From NCBI RefSeq assembly GCF_000482845.1, contig NZ_KI519513.1, positions 1,032 to 65,031 on the forward strand: 64,000 nucleotides of DNA, in the 5' to 3' direction. Shown one piece after another: positions 29,684 to 39,722 of this stretch. The position numbers were made by a program, and so were the translations under genes. Position 1 is the first letter of the stretch; every line of letters begins with the position of its first letter. Source of the stretch: Anaerobiospirillum succiniciproducens DSM 6400 (GTDB lineage Bacteria > Pseudomonadota > Gammaproteobacteria > Enterobacterales > Succinivibrionaceae). The notes beneath the pieces are model-generated. The model had not been told where the DNA came from, did not search any database, and saw only the letters and a program-made list of their open reading frames with translations.

Positions 29684-31015
29684 CTAATCGCGATAACGGA
29701 ATTCGTCTTCAATAGCGCGGTTGCTGTCGATTTCCATAGTAAACTCATCAGCAGGAGGTGCGCTATTAGCACTGTCATCAAGTTCGCTCTGAGGCATCTT
29801 AGACATGAACTCGGTAACTAGCTCTACTCGCTTGTTATGCATTGCATCACGAATGTCTGGGCCCTTTAAGCCAGCCTCAACAAACTCAGTTGCAGTCACA
29901 GTCTGACAGAGAGTAAAGATCTCATAGAGATACTCAGCACGTGGGAATGGACGATTTTCAAAGCCCTTACGACCAAGGAAGTCACACTTACAGCATAAGA
30001 TCCATGGCTTAACACGCTCAGGACGACGCCAAGCATCAAGACCATCTAAGAGATGAACTACACCCTCTGGACCATTCTTATATAAATGGTGAATAAAAGA
30101 GTGATGGTAGACCACAATCTTGGCAAAGTCATGATAGTGGTTTGGTACCTTAAGACGAGTGCACAGCTCCTCAAGAGGCTTTAAGCCTAGCTCATTGTGC
30201 TTGTAATGATGTGGCCAGTTCTCAGGTGGAGTTAGAGCCTTGCCTAAGTCGTGACACAGCATAGCAAAACGAGCAACTGGATCTGGACTTTCTTGAGCTA
30301 CACGATGCACCGTCATAATGGTGTGAATTAAGGTATCGATCTCAGGATGCCAACGACGTGGACCTGGAACACCAGAGAGGGCCTCTACCTCAGGCAGCAC
30401 CACCTTTAAAGCGCCTACATAATGCAGGATCTCAATAAAGACTTCAGGATTGTTGGTCTTAAGAGCCTTCTCAAGTTCCACCCAAACACGCTCAGGGGTA
30501 AGCGCTTCAAGCTCACCTTCATTTACGATAGTGCGCATTAACTCTAAAGTCTCATCAGCGACCTTAAAGCCTAAGTGATGCATCTTTGCAGCAAAGCGAG
30601 CGACACGTAATACACGCAGTGGATCTTCAACAAATGCAGGAGAGACGTGGCGTAAAACGCGCTTTTTGAGATCTTCTAATCCATTGTAAGGATCAATTAA
30701 ATTGCCCTCGCTGTCCTCAGCAATGGCATTAACTGTAAGGTCACGTCTTAAGAGATCTTCTTGTAAAGTAGTCTCTTTTTTGAAGTCGCAAATGAAGCCC
30801 TTGTAGCCACGACCATTCTTACGCTCAGTACGGGCTAGCGCATACTCCTCATGAGTTTCAGGGTGTAAAAAGACAGGAAAGTCATGACCAACCTGCTCAT
30901 AGCCTAAAGACATCATCTCTTCAGGAGTAGAACCAACTACTACATAATCGCGATCAGCGCCGCTGATGCCCAACAGCCGATCGCGTACTGCTCCACCAAC
31001 GAGATAAACCTGCAT
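29684..31015 (-). CDS. cca: CCA-adding tRNA nucleotidyltransferase with HD domain
   Basis: Adds or repairs the 3' CCA of tRNAs. The 443-residue class II enzyme has the nucleotidyltransferase head (YLVGGAVRDRLLG at 4-16, then ADRDYVVVG with the metal-binding Asp pair), RRDLTVNAIAED, and DPLRVLRVARFAA. An HD phosphohydrolase domain follows (CHDLGKA, about residues 248-254, and HHYKHNELG), as in the E. coli multifunctional Cca (412 aa). The C-terminus carries about 30 extra acidic residues. GGAGG lies 6 nt before the ATG. Confidence 0.96.
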   Translation of the reverse strand: MQVYLVGGAVRDRLLGISGADRDYVVVGSTPEEMMSLGYEQVGHDFPVFLHPETHEEYALARTERKNGRGYKGFICDFKKETTLQEDLLRRDLTVNAIAEDSEGNLIDPYNGLEDLKKRVLRHVSPAFVEDPLRVLRVARFAAKMHHLGFKVADETLELMRTIVNEGELEALTPERVWVELEKALKTNNPEVFIEILHYVGALKVVLPEVEALSGVPGPRRWHPEIDTLIHTIMTVHRVAQESPDPVARFAMLCHDLGKALTPPENWPHHYKHNELGLKPLEELCTRLKVPNHYHDFAKIVVYHHSFIHHLYKNGPEGVVHLLDGLDAWRRPERVKPWILCCKCDFLGRKGFENRPFPRAEYLYEIFTLCQTVTATEFVEAGLKGPDIRDAMHNKRVELVTEFMSKMPQSELDDSANSAPPADEFTMEIDSNRAIEDEFRYRD

Positions 31016-31559
31016 TAAAAACCTCCAATCGAACCGACTGAGGGATTTCTAAGCTCCATGATTCAGTACTCTCAAACGCACCACTCAAAGCGCATCAGAT
31101 GCAATCAGAGATGCAAAAGGACTCAATCATGCGCTCAGGACCTAACCTCAGCGTTCTACTAACAACCAACTAGCTGCACTAATACAGCATTACTATAGGC
31201 GCAAACTTCAGAACTTATGGCAGCAGCCACTAAACGTACGCTGTCACCTCTCAACTAAGACTCAAAGCTCCAATCGCAGGGCCAAATAGTTTAACACTTT
31301 ATGTAAATACTGCTGTTGCAAGATTATAACCTATTGTATACGACACAGATTAGCACCAATTAACATGAACGCTGCACAATGGAATCATAGCTGATAAATA
31401 TCTATCACTTTGCGCTATTTCGGTCATGCCAGTGCTCCCTCATTGACAGCTAAACCACTAGACCACAAAAAAATAATATCCCCCACTCCCACCAACAAAA
31501 AAAGGCAGCCATCTGGCTGCCCTTTTCATTGCTCTTTAGAGCTCATCAAACAAAATCTA
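31016..31559. other. cca-flagellin spacer
   Basis: No gene. The strong flagellin terminator is at 31496-31522; the rest is AT-rich upstream DNA of cca. Confidence 0.5.
31496..31522 (-). terminator. Terminator of the last flagellin gene
   Basis: On the minus strand GGCAGCC, four bases and GGCTGCC are followed by seven T residues, about 40 bases past the stop. Confidence 0.92.
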
Positions 31560-32540
31560 TTAGCCAAGCAGGCTTAAGCCAAGCTGTGGACGAGTATTAG
31601 CCTGCATCAGCATAGAAGCAGCTGCCTGCTGAATAATGGACTGCTGTGATAAGTTAGCAGACTCTTCAGCAAAATCAGCATCACGAATACGTGAGCGTGC
31701 ATCAGCTTCGTTAGCTGCCACATTAGACTGGTTGCGGATAGATGACTCAAGTCTGTTCTGGATCGCACCTAAATCGGCACGGGCAGCGTCAACAGCACCA
31801 ATCATAGAGTCCATCAGCTCAATCACTTTACCGACATATGTATTCTTTGTCGCATCAGAAAAATCGAGCTTACTCATAGTTACTGTGATCTTACCGGTAT
31901 CAGCATTAGTTCCAAATACAGTATCAGTACCGACCTTTACTAAATCAGCAGTATTAGCTGCTGCACCAATTTTAGAGAACATAAATGACTTTGCAGTAAA
32001 CGAGATGGTATCACCTTTATTGGAGCCAACCTGGAGGGTCATAGTACCATCTTTACCAGCCTTACCTTTATCAAAACCGTCATTATCCTTGCCAAACAGT
32101 GAGCTGTCATCTTTACCCATACCGTTTAAGATCTTCTTGCCACCGTATGTAGTCTGCATAGCAATACGGTTAACTTCGTTGGCTAAAGACTCCATCTCCT
32201 TGCCAAGAGCCTTGCGATCTTCTGCAGTGTTGGTGCCGTTAGCTGCCTGAACAGTTAAGGTACGGATTTTCTGAAGCATGCCAGAGATCTCGTCCATACC
32301 TGCTTCCATGGTCTGAGCAAGAGCAATACCGTCTGATGCGTTACGGTTACCCTGATTGAGGCCATTAATTTGGGAGGTTAAACGATCAGCGATCTGGAGG
32401 CCTGCAGCGTCATCTTTAGCGCTATTGATACGCATACCGCTTGATAAGCGCTGGTATGTAGTAGTCAAAGAGTTCTGAACATTGCCGAGGTAACGCTGAC
32501 CCTGAAGGGCGGAATAATTGGTATTTACATATACTGCCAT
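31560..32540 (-). CDS. fliC: Flagellin A (fourth in transcription order)
   Basis: Filament subunit exported by the flagellar type III system. The 326-residue protein has the D0/D1 N-terminus (MAVYVNTNYSALQGQRYL, RINSAKDDAAGLQIADRLTSQ) and C-terminal D1/D0 (LSQQSIIQQAAASMLMQAN). A short ordinary central domain (about residues 135-235) reads KKILNGMGKDDSSLFG and QVGSNKGDTISF. The size means no large D2/D3 outer domain. I start at the ATG at 32540, with GGAG 7 nt upstream; an ATG two codons earlier lies too close to it. Separated by 324 nt and a terminator from the other three genes, so it must have its own promoter. I could not find a clear sigma-28 box. Confidence 0.95.
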   Translation of the reverse strand: MAVYVNTNYSALQGQRYLGNVQNSLTTTYQRLSSGMRINSAKDDAAGLQIADRLTSQINGLNQGNRNASDGIALAQTMEAGMDEISGMLQKIRTLTVQAANGTNTAEDRKALGKEMESLANEVNRIAMQTTYGGKKILNGMGKDDSSLFGKDNDGFDKGKAGKDGTMTLQVGSNKGDTISFTAKSFMFSKIGAAANTADLVKVGTDTVFGTNADTGKITVTMSKLDFSDATKNTYVGKVIELMDSMIGAVDAARADLGAIQNRLESSIRNQSNVAANEADARSRIRDADFAEESANLSQQSIIQQAAASMLMQANTRPQLGLSLLG

Positions 32541-32864
32541 GGCCATTCTCCTAATATGCTTTGTTGCTCTATATAGCAATCGCTATCGACGACGTCAGGA
32601 GGGCCTGGCCACTGACTAAGGAGCACTAGAATTCTGTTTAGACAAGTCTTCTACAAGACTCTGTCTGCTACTTATCTAGTCGAGTAAGACGCTTATCCTA
32701 AAACATATATTTGCTCAATTAGTGTATGTTAGACACGCATAATTACACCCACGATCACGCCTATCTCGCGTTTATCTACAGCACATACCTTTAGAGACAA
32801 GAAAACCCCGCAAAAGCGAGGTTTCCAGTAATCAATATGCTCTATGGCTACAGCTTGTGAGCTA
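32541..32864. other. Promoter-bearing spacer between flagellin genes
   Basis: Contains the terminator of the upstream three-gene unit (32803-32824) and must hold the promoter of the last flagellin gene. Minus-strand TAGGATAA (about 32691-32698) is only a loose match to the sigma-28 -10 box, and its spacing to any TAAA-like box is wrong. Confidence 0.5.
32803..32824 (-). terminator. Terminator after the three-gene flagellin unit
   Basis: AAACCTCGC, TTTT and GCGGGGTTT on the minus strand (one G-T pair), followed by a T-rich tail, 40 nt past the second flagellin gene. Confidence 0.8.
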
Positions 32865-33860
<996 letters not shown>

Positions 33861-33876
33861 TTGTGTCTGATCCTAA

Positions 33877-34890
33877 TTAGCCTAAGAGGCTTAAGCCAAG
33901 CTGAGGACGGGTATTAGCCTGCATCAGCATAGAAGCGGCAGCCTGCTGAATGATGGACTGCTGTGACAGGTTAGCAGACTCTTGGGCAAAGTCGGCATCA
34001 CGAATACGTGAACGTGCATCAGCCTCATTAGCAGCCACGTTAGACTGGTTGCGGATAGATGACTCAAGTCTGTTCTGGATGGCACCCAAATCGGCACGCT
34101 GACTATCAACGTAGCCGATCATCTTATCCATGTGCTCAATGATAGCTTCTGCATTACCACCAGTTGAAAAGTTAACAGTGATTGCGCCATCTGCACCTTT
34201 TATGAAAGCCTTATCTTTGCCGTTTGCATCACCGAACTGGTTTGCATTAACGTTACCACCAGTACCGATAGCAGAAAACTGAAAGTTAACAAGATTAAAG
34301 CTGATAGTATCGCCCTTGTTGGAACCAACCTGCAGAGTAATATTTTGAGTAGCGCCTGCGCCACCACCACCACCTGCTGGAGGAGCTGGAGGTGCAGGAG
34401 GTCCAGGAGGTGCAGGAGGTGCAGGCTGAGCGCCACCACCGGCAATTGGGTCAATAGAGTTGGTCTGCTTGCCGTTTAAGATGGTCTTGCCTGCAAAAGT
34501 AGTTTGCTTTGCAATACGGGTAATTTCAGTAGCTAATGAGGAAGCCTCTTTAGAAAGAGCCTGTTTATCAGCTAGTGTATTGGTGCCGTTGTTTGCCTGC
34601 ACTGCAAGAGTACGAATCTTCTGGAGCATGCCAGAGATTTCGTCCATACCTGCCTCAGCAGTCTGAGCAAGAGCAATACCGTCTGAAGCGTTACGGTTAC
34701 CTTGGTTGAGGCCATTAATCTGGGAGGTTAAACGATCAGCGATCTGGAGGCCAGCAGCGTCATCTTTAGCGCTATTGATACGCATACCGCTTGATAAGCG
34801 CTGGTATGTAGTAGTGAGCTGGTTCTGGACGTTACCTAGGTAGCGTTGGCCTTGAAGGGCTGAATAATTGGTATTTACATATACTGCCAT
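33877..34890 (-). CDS. fliC: Flagellin C with Pro-rich centre
   Basis: A 337-residue flagellin sharing its D0/D1 ends with the neighbours. The variable insert, at the same place as the glycine run in flagellin B, is a Pro/Ala/Gly repeat (PAPPAPPGPP type, encoded at about 34363-34440) followed by a short Gly run. Such a segment would form a stiff extended linker, or an exposed loop, on the filament surface. GGGGAGG lies upstream of the ATG. It starts 14 nt after flagellin D's stop and ends 16 nt before flagellin B's start, so D-C-B form one transcript. Confidence 0.95.
   Translation of the reverse strand: MAVYVNTNYSALQGQRYLGNVQNQLTTTYQRLSSGMRINSAKDDAAGLQIADRLTSQINGLNQGNRNASDGIALAQTAEAGMDEISGMLQKIRTLAVQANNGTNTLADKQALSKEASSLATEITRIAKQTTFAGKTILNGKQTNSIDPIAGGGAQPAPPAPPGPPAPPAPPAGGGGGAGATQNITLQVGSNKGDTISFNLVNFQFSAIGTGGNVNANQFGDANGKDKAFIKGADGAITVNFSTGGNAEAIIEHMDKMIGYVDSQRADLGAIQNRLESSIRNQSNVAANEADARSRIRDADFAQESANLSQQSIIQQAAASMLMQANTRPQLGLSLLG
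34363..34440. repeat. Pro/Ala/Gly codon repeat in flagellin C
   Basis: GGAGGTGCA-type 9-bp units on the plus strand encode the proline-rich insert; adjacent GCCACCACC-type codons encode glycines. Confidence 0.9.
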
Positions 34891-34904
34891 GTGATTTCCT
34901 CCCC

Positions 34905-35864
34905 TTAGCCTAATAAGCTTAAGCCAAGCTGAGGACGGGTGTTAGCCTGCATCAGCATGGAAGAAGCTGCCTGCTGGATGATGTTCTGCTGAGTGAGGTT
35001 TGCAGACTCTTCAGCAAAGTCAGCATCACGAATACGTGAGCGAGCATCAGCCTCATTAGCTGCTACGTTAGACTGATTGCGGATAGAGCTCTCAAGTCGA
35101 TTCTGCATGGCACCAAGGTCAGCACGAGCAGAGTCTACTGCTTTAATCATCTCGTCCATCTGAGTAATAACAGCACTGATAGAGCCATCAGAGCCATCTG
35201 TTTTAGCAGATGAAAATTTAGTAGTGATCTTGCCTGCAGCAACTAAAAAGATAGTATCAGCGTCTTTAATCAGATTGTCATTCTTTTTGATTGCGGAGAA
35301 CATGAATGAGTTTACTGAGAAGCTGATAGTATCGCCTTTGTTGGAACCTACTTGTAGAGTCATAGTTCCTGCTTTACCAGCTTTGGTGTTATCACCACCA
35401 TCAGTTTTATCTGAACCATAAATCGAGCTTTCATCAGCACTTATGCCGTTTAAGATTGTCTTACCAGCATAGGTTGTCTGTGTTGCAATACGATTAACTT
35501 CGTTGGCTAATGACTCAACCTCTTTGCCTAAGGCTTTGCGATCTTCAGCTGTGTTTGTGCCGTTATTAGCTTGAACTGCAAGGGTACGCATCTTCTGGAG
35601 CATGCCAGAAATTTCATCCATGCCAGCTTCAATGGTCTGGGCTAAAGCAATACCGTCTGAAGCGTTACGGTTACCTTGATTGAGGCCATTAATCTGGGAG
35701 GTTAAACGATCAGCAATCTGAAGGCCTGCTGCATCGTCTTTAGCGCTGTTAATACGCATACCGCTTGATAAACGCTGGTATGTGGTGGTCAGCTGATTCT
35801 GAACGTTACCTAAATAACGCTGACCTTGCAACGCGCTGTAATTGGTATTTACATATACCGCCAT
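34905..35864 (-). CDS. fliC: Flagellin D (first in the unit)
   Basis: A 319-residue flagellin, promoter-proximal of the three-gene unit. Ends are conserved with the paralogues; small differences at the C-terminus (LTQQNIIQQAASSML) set it apart. The central domain is ordinary, close to that of flagellin A (ADESSIYGSDKTDGGDN, TMTLQVGSNKGDTISF). I choose the ATG at 35864 with GGAG 7 nt upstream, aligning with the MAVYVNT start of its paralogues; the longer frame adds ten unsupported residues. Flagellins A and D form one subtype, B and C another. Confidence 0.95.
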   Translation of the reverse strand: MAVYVNTNYSALQGQRYLGNVQNQLTTTYQRLSSGMRINSAKDDAAGLQIADRLTSQINGLNQGNRNASDGIALAQTIEAGMDEISGMLQKMRTLAVQANNGTNTAEDRKALGKEVESLANEVNRIATQTTYAGKTILNGISADESSIYGSDKTDGGDNTKAGKAGTMTLQVGSNKGDTISFSVNSFMFSAIKKNDNLIKDADTIFLVAAGKITTKFSSAKTDGSDGSISAVITQMDEMIKAVDSARADLGAMQNRLESSIRNQSNVAANEADARSRIRDADFAEESANLTQQNIIQQAASSMLMQANTRPQLGLSLLG

Positions 35865-36390
35865 TGCACTTCTCCAAAATGTTTGTTTGCTCAATATGCT
35901 CGATCGTGCATCGAGACAATGACCGATGAGCTTAACTTTTTGAGCGGGAGAATCTAGTAGAAAGCTTGTCTACTAAGGCTTCTCACTTTCTAAACCACTC
36001 AACGGCCTATCTTATTCCCATATGTGTACATTTGCAGTCACTTTGCATTAAATCGAATGTCAAACTTGTAGAGATATTGTTCATTAGAGTCTAGATATTT
36101 CCTTATTCTCTAGATATAACAGCTTGTAAATGCCGTTAATTAATGATTTGCAGAACAAGAGTATTTGTTAGGACTTTTTTGCATAGAAACTAGTACTGTC
36201 AATGTTTCTGAGCTACTTTTTGAAACTGTTTCTCAATGTTGACGATATATGGCTTTTTAACAAAATAGTTATCTAACAGCGGCCATCATAGATACATAAA
36301 ATCAAAGCTAGAGCAGTTCTTTTAATTGCTTGAGAGATGGTCGGATGGCGTTTTGATTAAATGTTGTGTGGTGGGCTTTTTAACAGTGGC

Positions 36391-36425
36391 GATGGATGGA
36401 TGGATGGATGGATGGATGGATGGAT
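36391..36425. repeat. GATG tetranucleotide repeat
   Basis: GATG repeated almost nine times without interruption, in the spacer about 530 bp upstream of flagellin D and 220 bp downstream of nhaB. Confidence 0.95.
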
Positions 36426-36441
36426 TAGCTTTTTGGATGAA

Positions 36442-36476
36442 AAAAGGCGAGTGTCTACTGGCAGACAATCGCCTTC
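36442..36476 (-). terminator. Terminator of nhaB
   Basis: On the minus strand AAGGCGA and TGTCT pair with AGACA and TCGCCTT (one mismatch between the blocks), followed by a T-run. It lies about 170 bases beyond the nhaB stop. Confidence 0.85.
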
Positions 36477-36647
36477 TTGTTAAGAGGCAAGCATGACAAT
36501 GGGCATGCTTGCTTGTGAGATGGTGGCTACCAAGCTTGTTAAGTTAAGCATGATGCTTAGTTGGTAGCCTAAGGTGCTATGAGCTGTCTCATTGCCTAAG
36601 TGCGCTTAAGCGCTACAACGATTTAGCGGTTGGTAGCGTAAGCTCGA

Positions 36648-38279
36648 TTAGTGGCCAACAGCCTGAGTTGCGGCCTCAGCAGCTGCAGCACCGGCCTGCT
36701 TGAGAGCAGAGCCAACCTCATCAGCGTGAGTGATGTTGCCAGACTCAATGATGCCAGACTCGATCATCATCTGAGTCATTTCTGGCAGGATGAACCAAGT
36801 GCCAAGCAGACCAACTACAGTAAGCACGATGGTGTATGGGAGTGCCATGAACATCATCTTTAAGTAGTTTAAGCGGATGAGCGGAGATAAAGCTGAGGTT
36901 AATAAGAATAAGAATGCAGCCTGACCATTAGGAGTTGCAACAGATGGTAAGTTGGTACCAGCGTTAATAGCAATAGCTAAGTGGTCAAAGTGCTCGCCAG
37001 TGATAACACCATTGAGCATTGCCTTGTAAACTTCCTGGATGTAAATGGTAGCAACGAATACGTTGTCAGATACAGAAGACAGGACGCCATTAGCAATATA
37101 GAAGATTGGCAGCTGCTGATCCATTGGTGCGGCTAATACCCACTCGATGAGTGGAGTGAAGAGCTGCTGCTCAGCGATAACAGTAACAACGGTGAAGAAT
37201 ACGCATAACAGAGCGCAGAATGGTAAGGACTCAGTGAAAGACTTGCCAATTTCTTCTTCAGAGGTTACACCGCAAAAGCCGGTAGCTAAGATGATGATGG
37301 ATAAACCAATCAGACCTACTGCAGCTAAGTGCAGAGCAAGACCAATAACTAACCAAACACAGCAGATAGCCTGAATGATAAGACGGAGCTTGTCACGCTT
37401 GGTGAGGTTCTCCATGGTAGTCTTGTCCTGTTCAACTAACATCTTGTGAACAGACTCAGGCATAGTCTTACCAAAACCAAAGAGCTTGGTCTTTTCAAGA
37501 AGGAAGCAAGTTAAGAAACCGCACAGAACTACAGGAAGAGAAACTGGGGATACGCGAACAGCAAACTCAACGAAGTTCCAGCCAGCGATGTGGCCGATAA
37601 TGATGTTCTGTGGCTCACCAACGATGGTACATACACCACCAAGAGCGGTACCAACAGCAGCGTGCATTAAGATAGAACGTAAGAAAGCACGGAACTGCTC
37701 AAGATCACCTTTGAACTCGTCCTGTACGTAATCGTCATTGTTAACACGAGCAGCGGGATTGTTGCCAGAAATGAGATCGTGGTAGTAACGGTATACGCCC
37801 ATGCAGATGGTGATAACTACAGCTAAAACGGTCAGAGCGTCTAAGAATGCTGATAAGAAAGCACCGAGGAAGCAGAAAATTAATGCCAGTGAGGTGTGGG
37901 AGCGTACTTTAACTAAAAGCTTGGTAAATACAAATAAGAGCACATCACGTACGAAGTGAATACCGGCAACCATGAACATCAGAAGTAAGATAACTTCTAA
38001 ATTTGCACCGATTTCGTGGCGCACGTGTTCCATGTCGCAAAGGCCAATGAAAGCTGCCTCAATCGCAAGGAAACCACCTGGAATCAGAGGGTAACAGTTT
38101 AAGGCCATCGCCAGAGTAAAGATGAATTCTCCGACTAAAACCCAGCCAGCGAGTACTGGAGATATGAAGGCCAGAATTGGGTTAATAACCAAGCAGGCCA
38201 GGATAAACAGTTTGTACCAGACAGGCGCTGTACCCATGAAGTTCAGGGCAAATGCCTTTGTATACGTGATGGTTGGCAT
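36648..38279 (-). CDS. nhaB: Na+/H+ antiporter NhaB
   Basis: Inner-membrane sodium/proton antiporter for pH and sodium homeostasis. The 543-residue hydrophobic protein has many predicted helices and the NhaB opening ([30 protein letters not shown]). It also has family blocks such as [19 protein letters not shown] and [24 protein letters not shown]. It is somewhat longer than E. coli NhaB (513), through an Ala-rich C-terminal tail. There is no clear Shine-Dalgarno before the ATG at 38279 (only a weak TTGAG), so translation may be modest. It stands as a single gene. Confidence 0.95.
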   Translation of the reverse strand: MPTITYTKAFALNFMGTAPVWYKLFILACLVINPILAFISPVLAGWVLVGEFIFTLAMALNCYPLIPGGFLAIEAAFIGLCDMEHVRHEIGANLEVILLLMFMVAGIHFVRDVLLFVFTKLLVKVRSHTSLALIFCFLGAFLSAFLDALTVLAVVITICMGVYRYYHDLISGNNPAARVNNDDYVQDEFKGDLEQFRAFLRSILMHAAVGTALGGVCTIVGEPQNIIIGHIAGWNFVEFAVRVSPVSLPVVLCGFLTCFLLEKTKLFGFGKTMPESVHKMLVEQDKTTMENLTKRDKLRLIIQAICCVWLVIGLALHLAAVGLIGLSIIILATGFCGVTSEEEIGKSFTESLPFCALLCVFFTVVTVIAEQQLFTPLIEWVLAAPMDQQLPIFYIANGVLSSVSDNVFVATIYIQEVYKAMLNGVITGEHFDHLAIAINAGTNLPSVATPNGQAAFLFLLTSALSPLIRLNYLKMMFMALPYTIVLTVVGLLGTWFILPEMTQMMIESGIIESGNITHADEVGSALKQAGAAAAEAATQAVGH

Positions 38280-39256
38280 AGCAATAAACTCAACTTAAAA
38301 CAATGACAGCTACATCCTTATGCACCATACCCCACATAGACGATACTAGCTTTGACAGAAGTACTAACTATGCTAAGACTCAAAAAGTCACTTACCACAT
38401 CTCTCTTTAAGATAGCTGGCCATCTTTAAGAGCGTATGCAATAAGAAAGATACGGATTTAAGGATCTAGAATTTGCAAATGTTCAGAGTTCCCATCAACG
38501 CTTGAGTTTCTTGAAGACGGTTACCTCAGAACAAGTCCCGAAAGCTCTATCACTTAATTTCAGCACACACCACACTATGCAATGCAAACGCATCACTACA
38601 TAGCGCAATCCGCTAAAGAAACATGATCATCAGCTGCCTTCAACCTACTCTTATAAGCTCAGTTCGACAGCTAGACATTGCAACTAAAGATGCTCAAATT
38701 ATGCAATCTTGCAGTTTATGCTATGCATGAACCCAATGAAGCGAACTCGATGTTGCACTAGGATTGAGCAAACAAAGCATTAACAGCTTGCTAAGAGTAA
38801 TTATAGACAAGTTGCAGTTTGTAACTGTGATGACGTGCAAGAATATGAGAATGCCTCAAAAGCCTTACAAAAAGATGATGTTTTAGCCACTTGCGCACAT
38901 GTCTGGTCACTTAAGATATTCCCTTTTTCACGGGATTCTTAGCAAGATATGACAAACATTCACTTTGCTTTAATTGCACCTAAATGGTAAATATTATCTC
39001 TTACGCAATCTATGCAAAAATTACCAACTCAGTGCAACTATCGCATAAATATCAGCTTTATCAGCTTTGTATACTAGATACAGCCCTAGATACAAGTTCT
39101 AGCATTACTCTCTTGCTATCAAAATACCTATACTCTTCAACCTTATCTCTATACATCTCTTGCGCTACAACAGGAAAAACTAGAGGTGTAAGAAAAGTCA
39201 CACCATTTAGCTAACAAAGACAAACCACATGAGGGTAAAGGCCATTTTGCGAGCAC

Positions 39257-39286
39257 AAAAAAGCCCGCTAGTTTTGGCCAGCGGGC
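39257..39286 (-). terminator. Minus-strand terminator downstream of dcuA
   Basis: GCCCGCT and AGCGGGC form the stem and six T residues follow on the minus strand. It is about 440 bases past dcuA, with no other minus-strand gene between. Confidence 0.8.
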
Positions 39287-39540
39287 AAATTGCAAAGCTT
39301 GTCTTTAGTTTAGGAAATGTGGCACAAAGAGTGTGCCTGATTGTGCCAAATTTTTCCCATACCCCTATTGAAAAGCGCAGGGGATTGCTCCCCTACGCGG
39401 TTCTATCGAGGGTTCGACAGATTCGGTAGGTTAGCAACTCTCGGGAGGATGCTTTTCTTTAAAAGACTGACTTACTAAAGTAGATCAGGGCTTTGATCAT
39501 ATTTGGCAGTATCAGTCGGATTTAAGCTTTTACCGCTGCT

Positions 39541-39612
39541 TTTAAAGCGGCATTTAGGACAGATAAACTTCTGTTACTTTCTGTTGGAAGTTTTGCCTAT
39601 CCGTCCTTTAAA
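39541..39612 (-). other. Structured RNA element in the dcuA 3' region
   Basis: Nested inverted repeats: GGACAGATA with TATCCGTCC, inside it AACTTC with GAAGTT, and outside TTTAAAG with TTTAAA. A competing hairpin (CCGCT...AGCGG, about 39531-39550) overlaps the outer arm. This could be a 3'-UTR structure or a small RNA. Confidence 0.45.
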
Positions 39613-39722
39613 GTGAACGCCATGGCTCATGCCTAATGAATTGTGACTTGATACCCTGGCGTTCTTTATAGGCCACTAAAAAGCAGCCCGTGATTATATA
39701 TGCGTGTCTATGTACTTATCGC

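Larger units (their letters stand above)
35865..36647. other. Flagellin-nhaB spacer
   Basis: No gene. It must contain the promoter of the flagellin D-C-B unit (no clear sigma-28 or sigma-54 box seen). It holds a GATG tetranucleotide repeat (36391-36425), the nhaB terminator (36442-36476) and a second hairpin (GCAAGCATG/CATGCTTGC) near 36488-36513. Confidence 0.6.
38280..39722. other. dcuA-nhaB spacer, 1.4 kb
   Basis: No gene supported; the plus-strand frames at 38984-39214 and 39229-39429 lack ribosome binding sites, and the second runs through a terminator. It contains a minus-strand terminator (39257-39286) and a long structured element (39541-39612), probably parts of a long aspA-dcuA 3' region. 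Confidence 0.6.

Noticed and set aside
31636-32250. 204-codon plus-strand frame antisense to a flagellin gene
   Set aside because: Antisense shadow of a real flagellin gene with no ribosome binding site; long only because of the codon bias on the other strand.
32541-32864. Sigma-28 promoter for the last flagellin gene
   Set aside because: TAGGATAA-like -10 candidates lack a TAAA-type -35 box at the required spacing, so I did not annotate one.
39360-39450. tRNA-like segment containing GGGTTCGACAGATTC
   Set aside because: The T-loop-like string cannot be extended to a T-stem, anticodon arm and acceptor stem with proper pairing.
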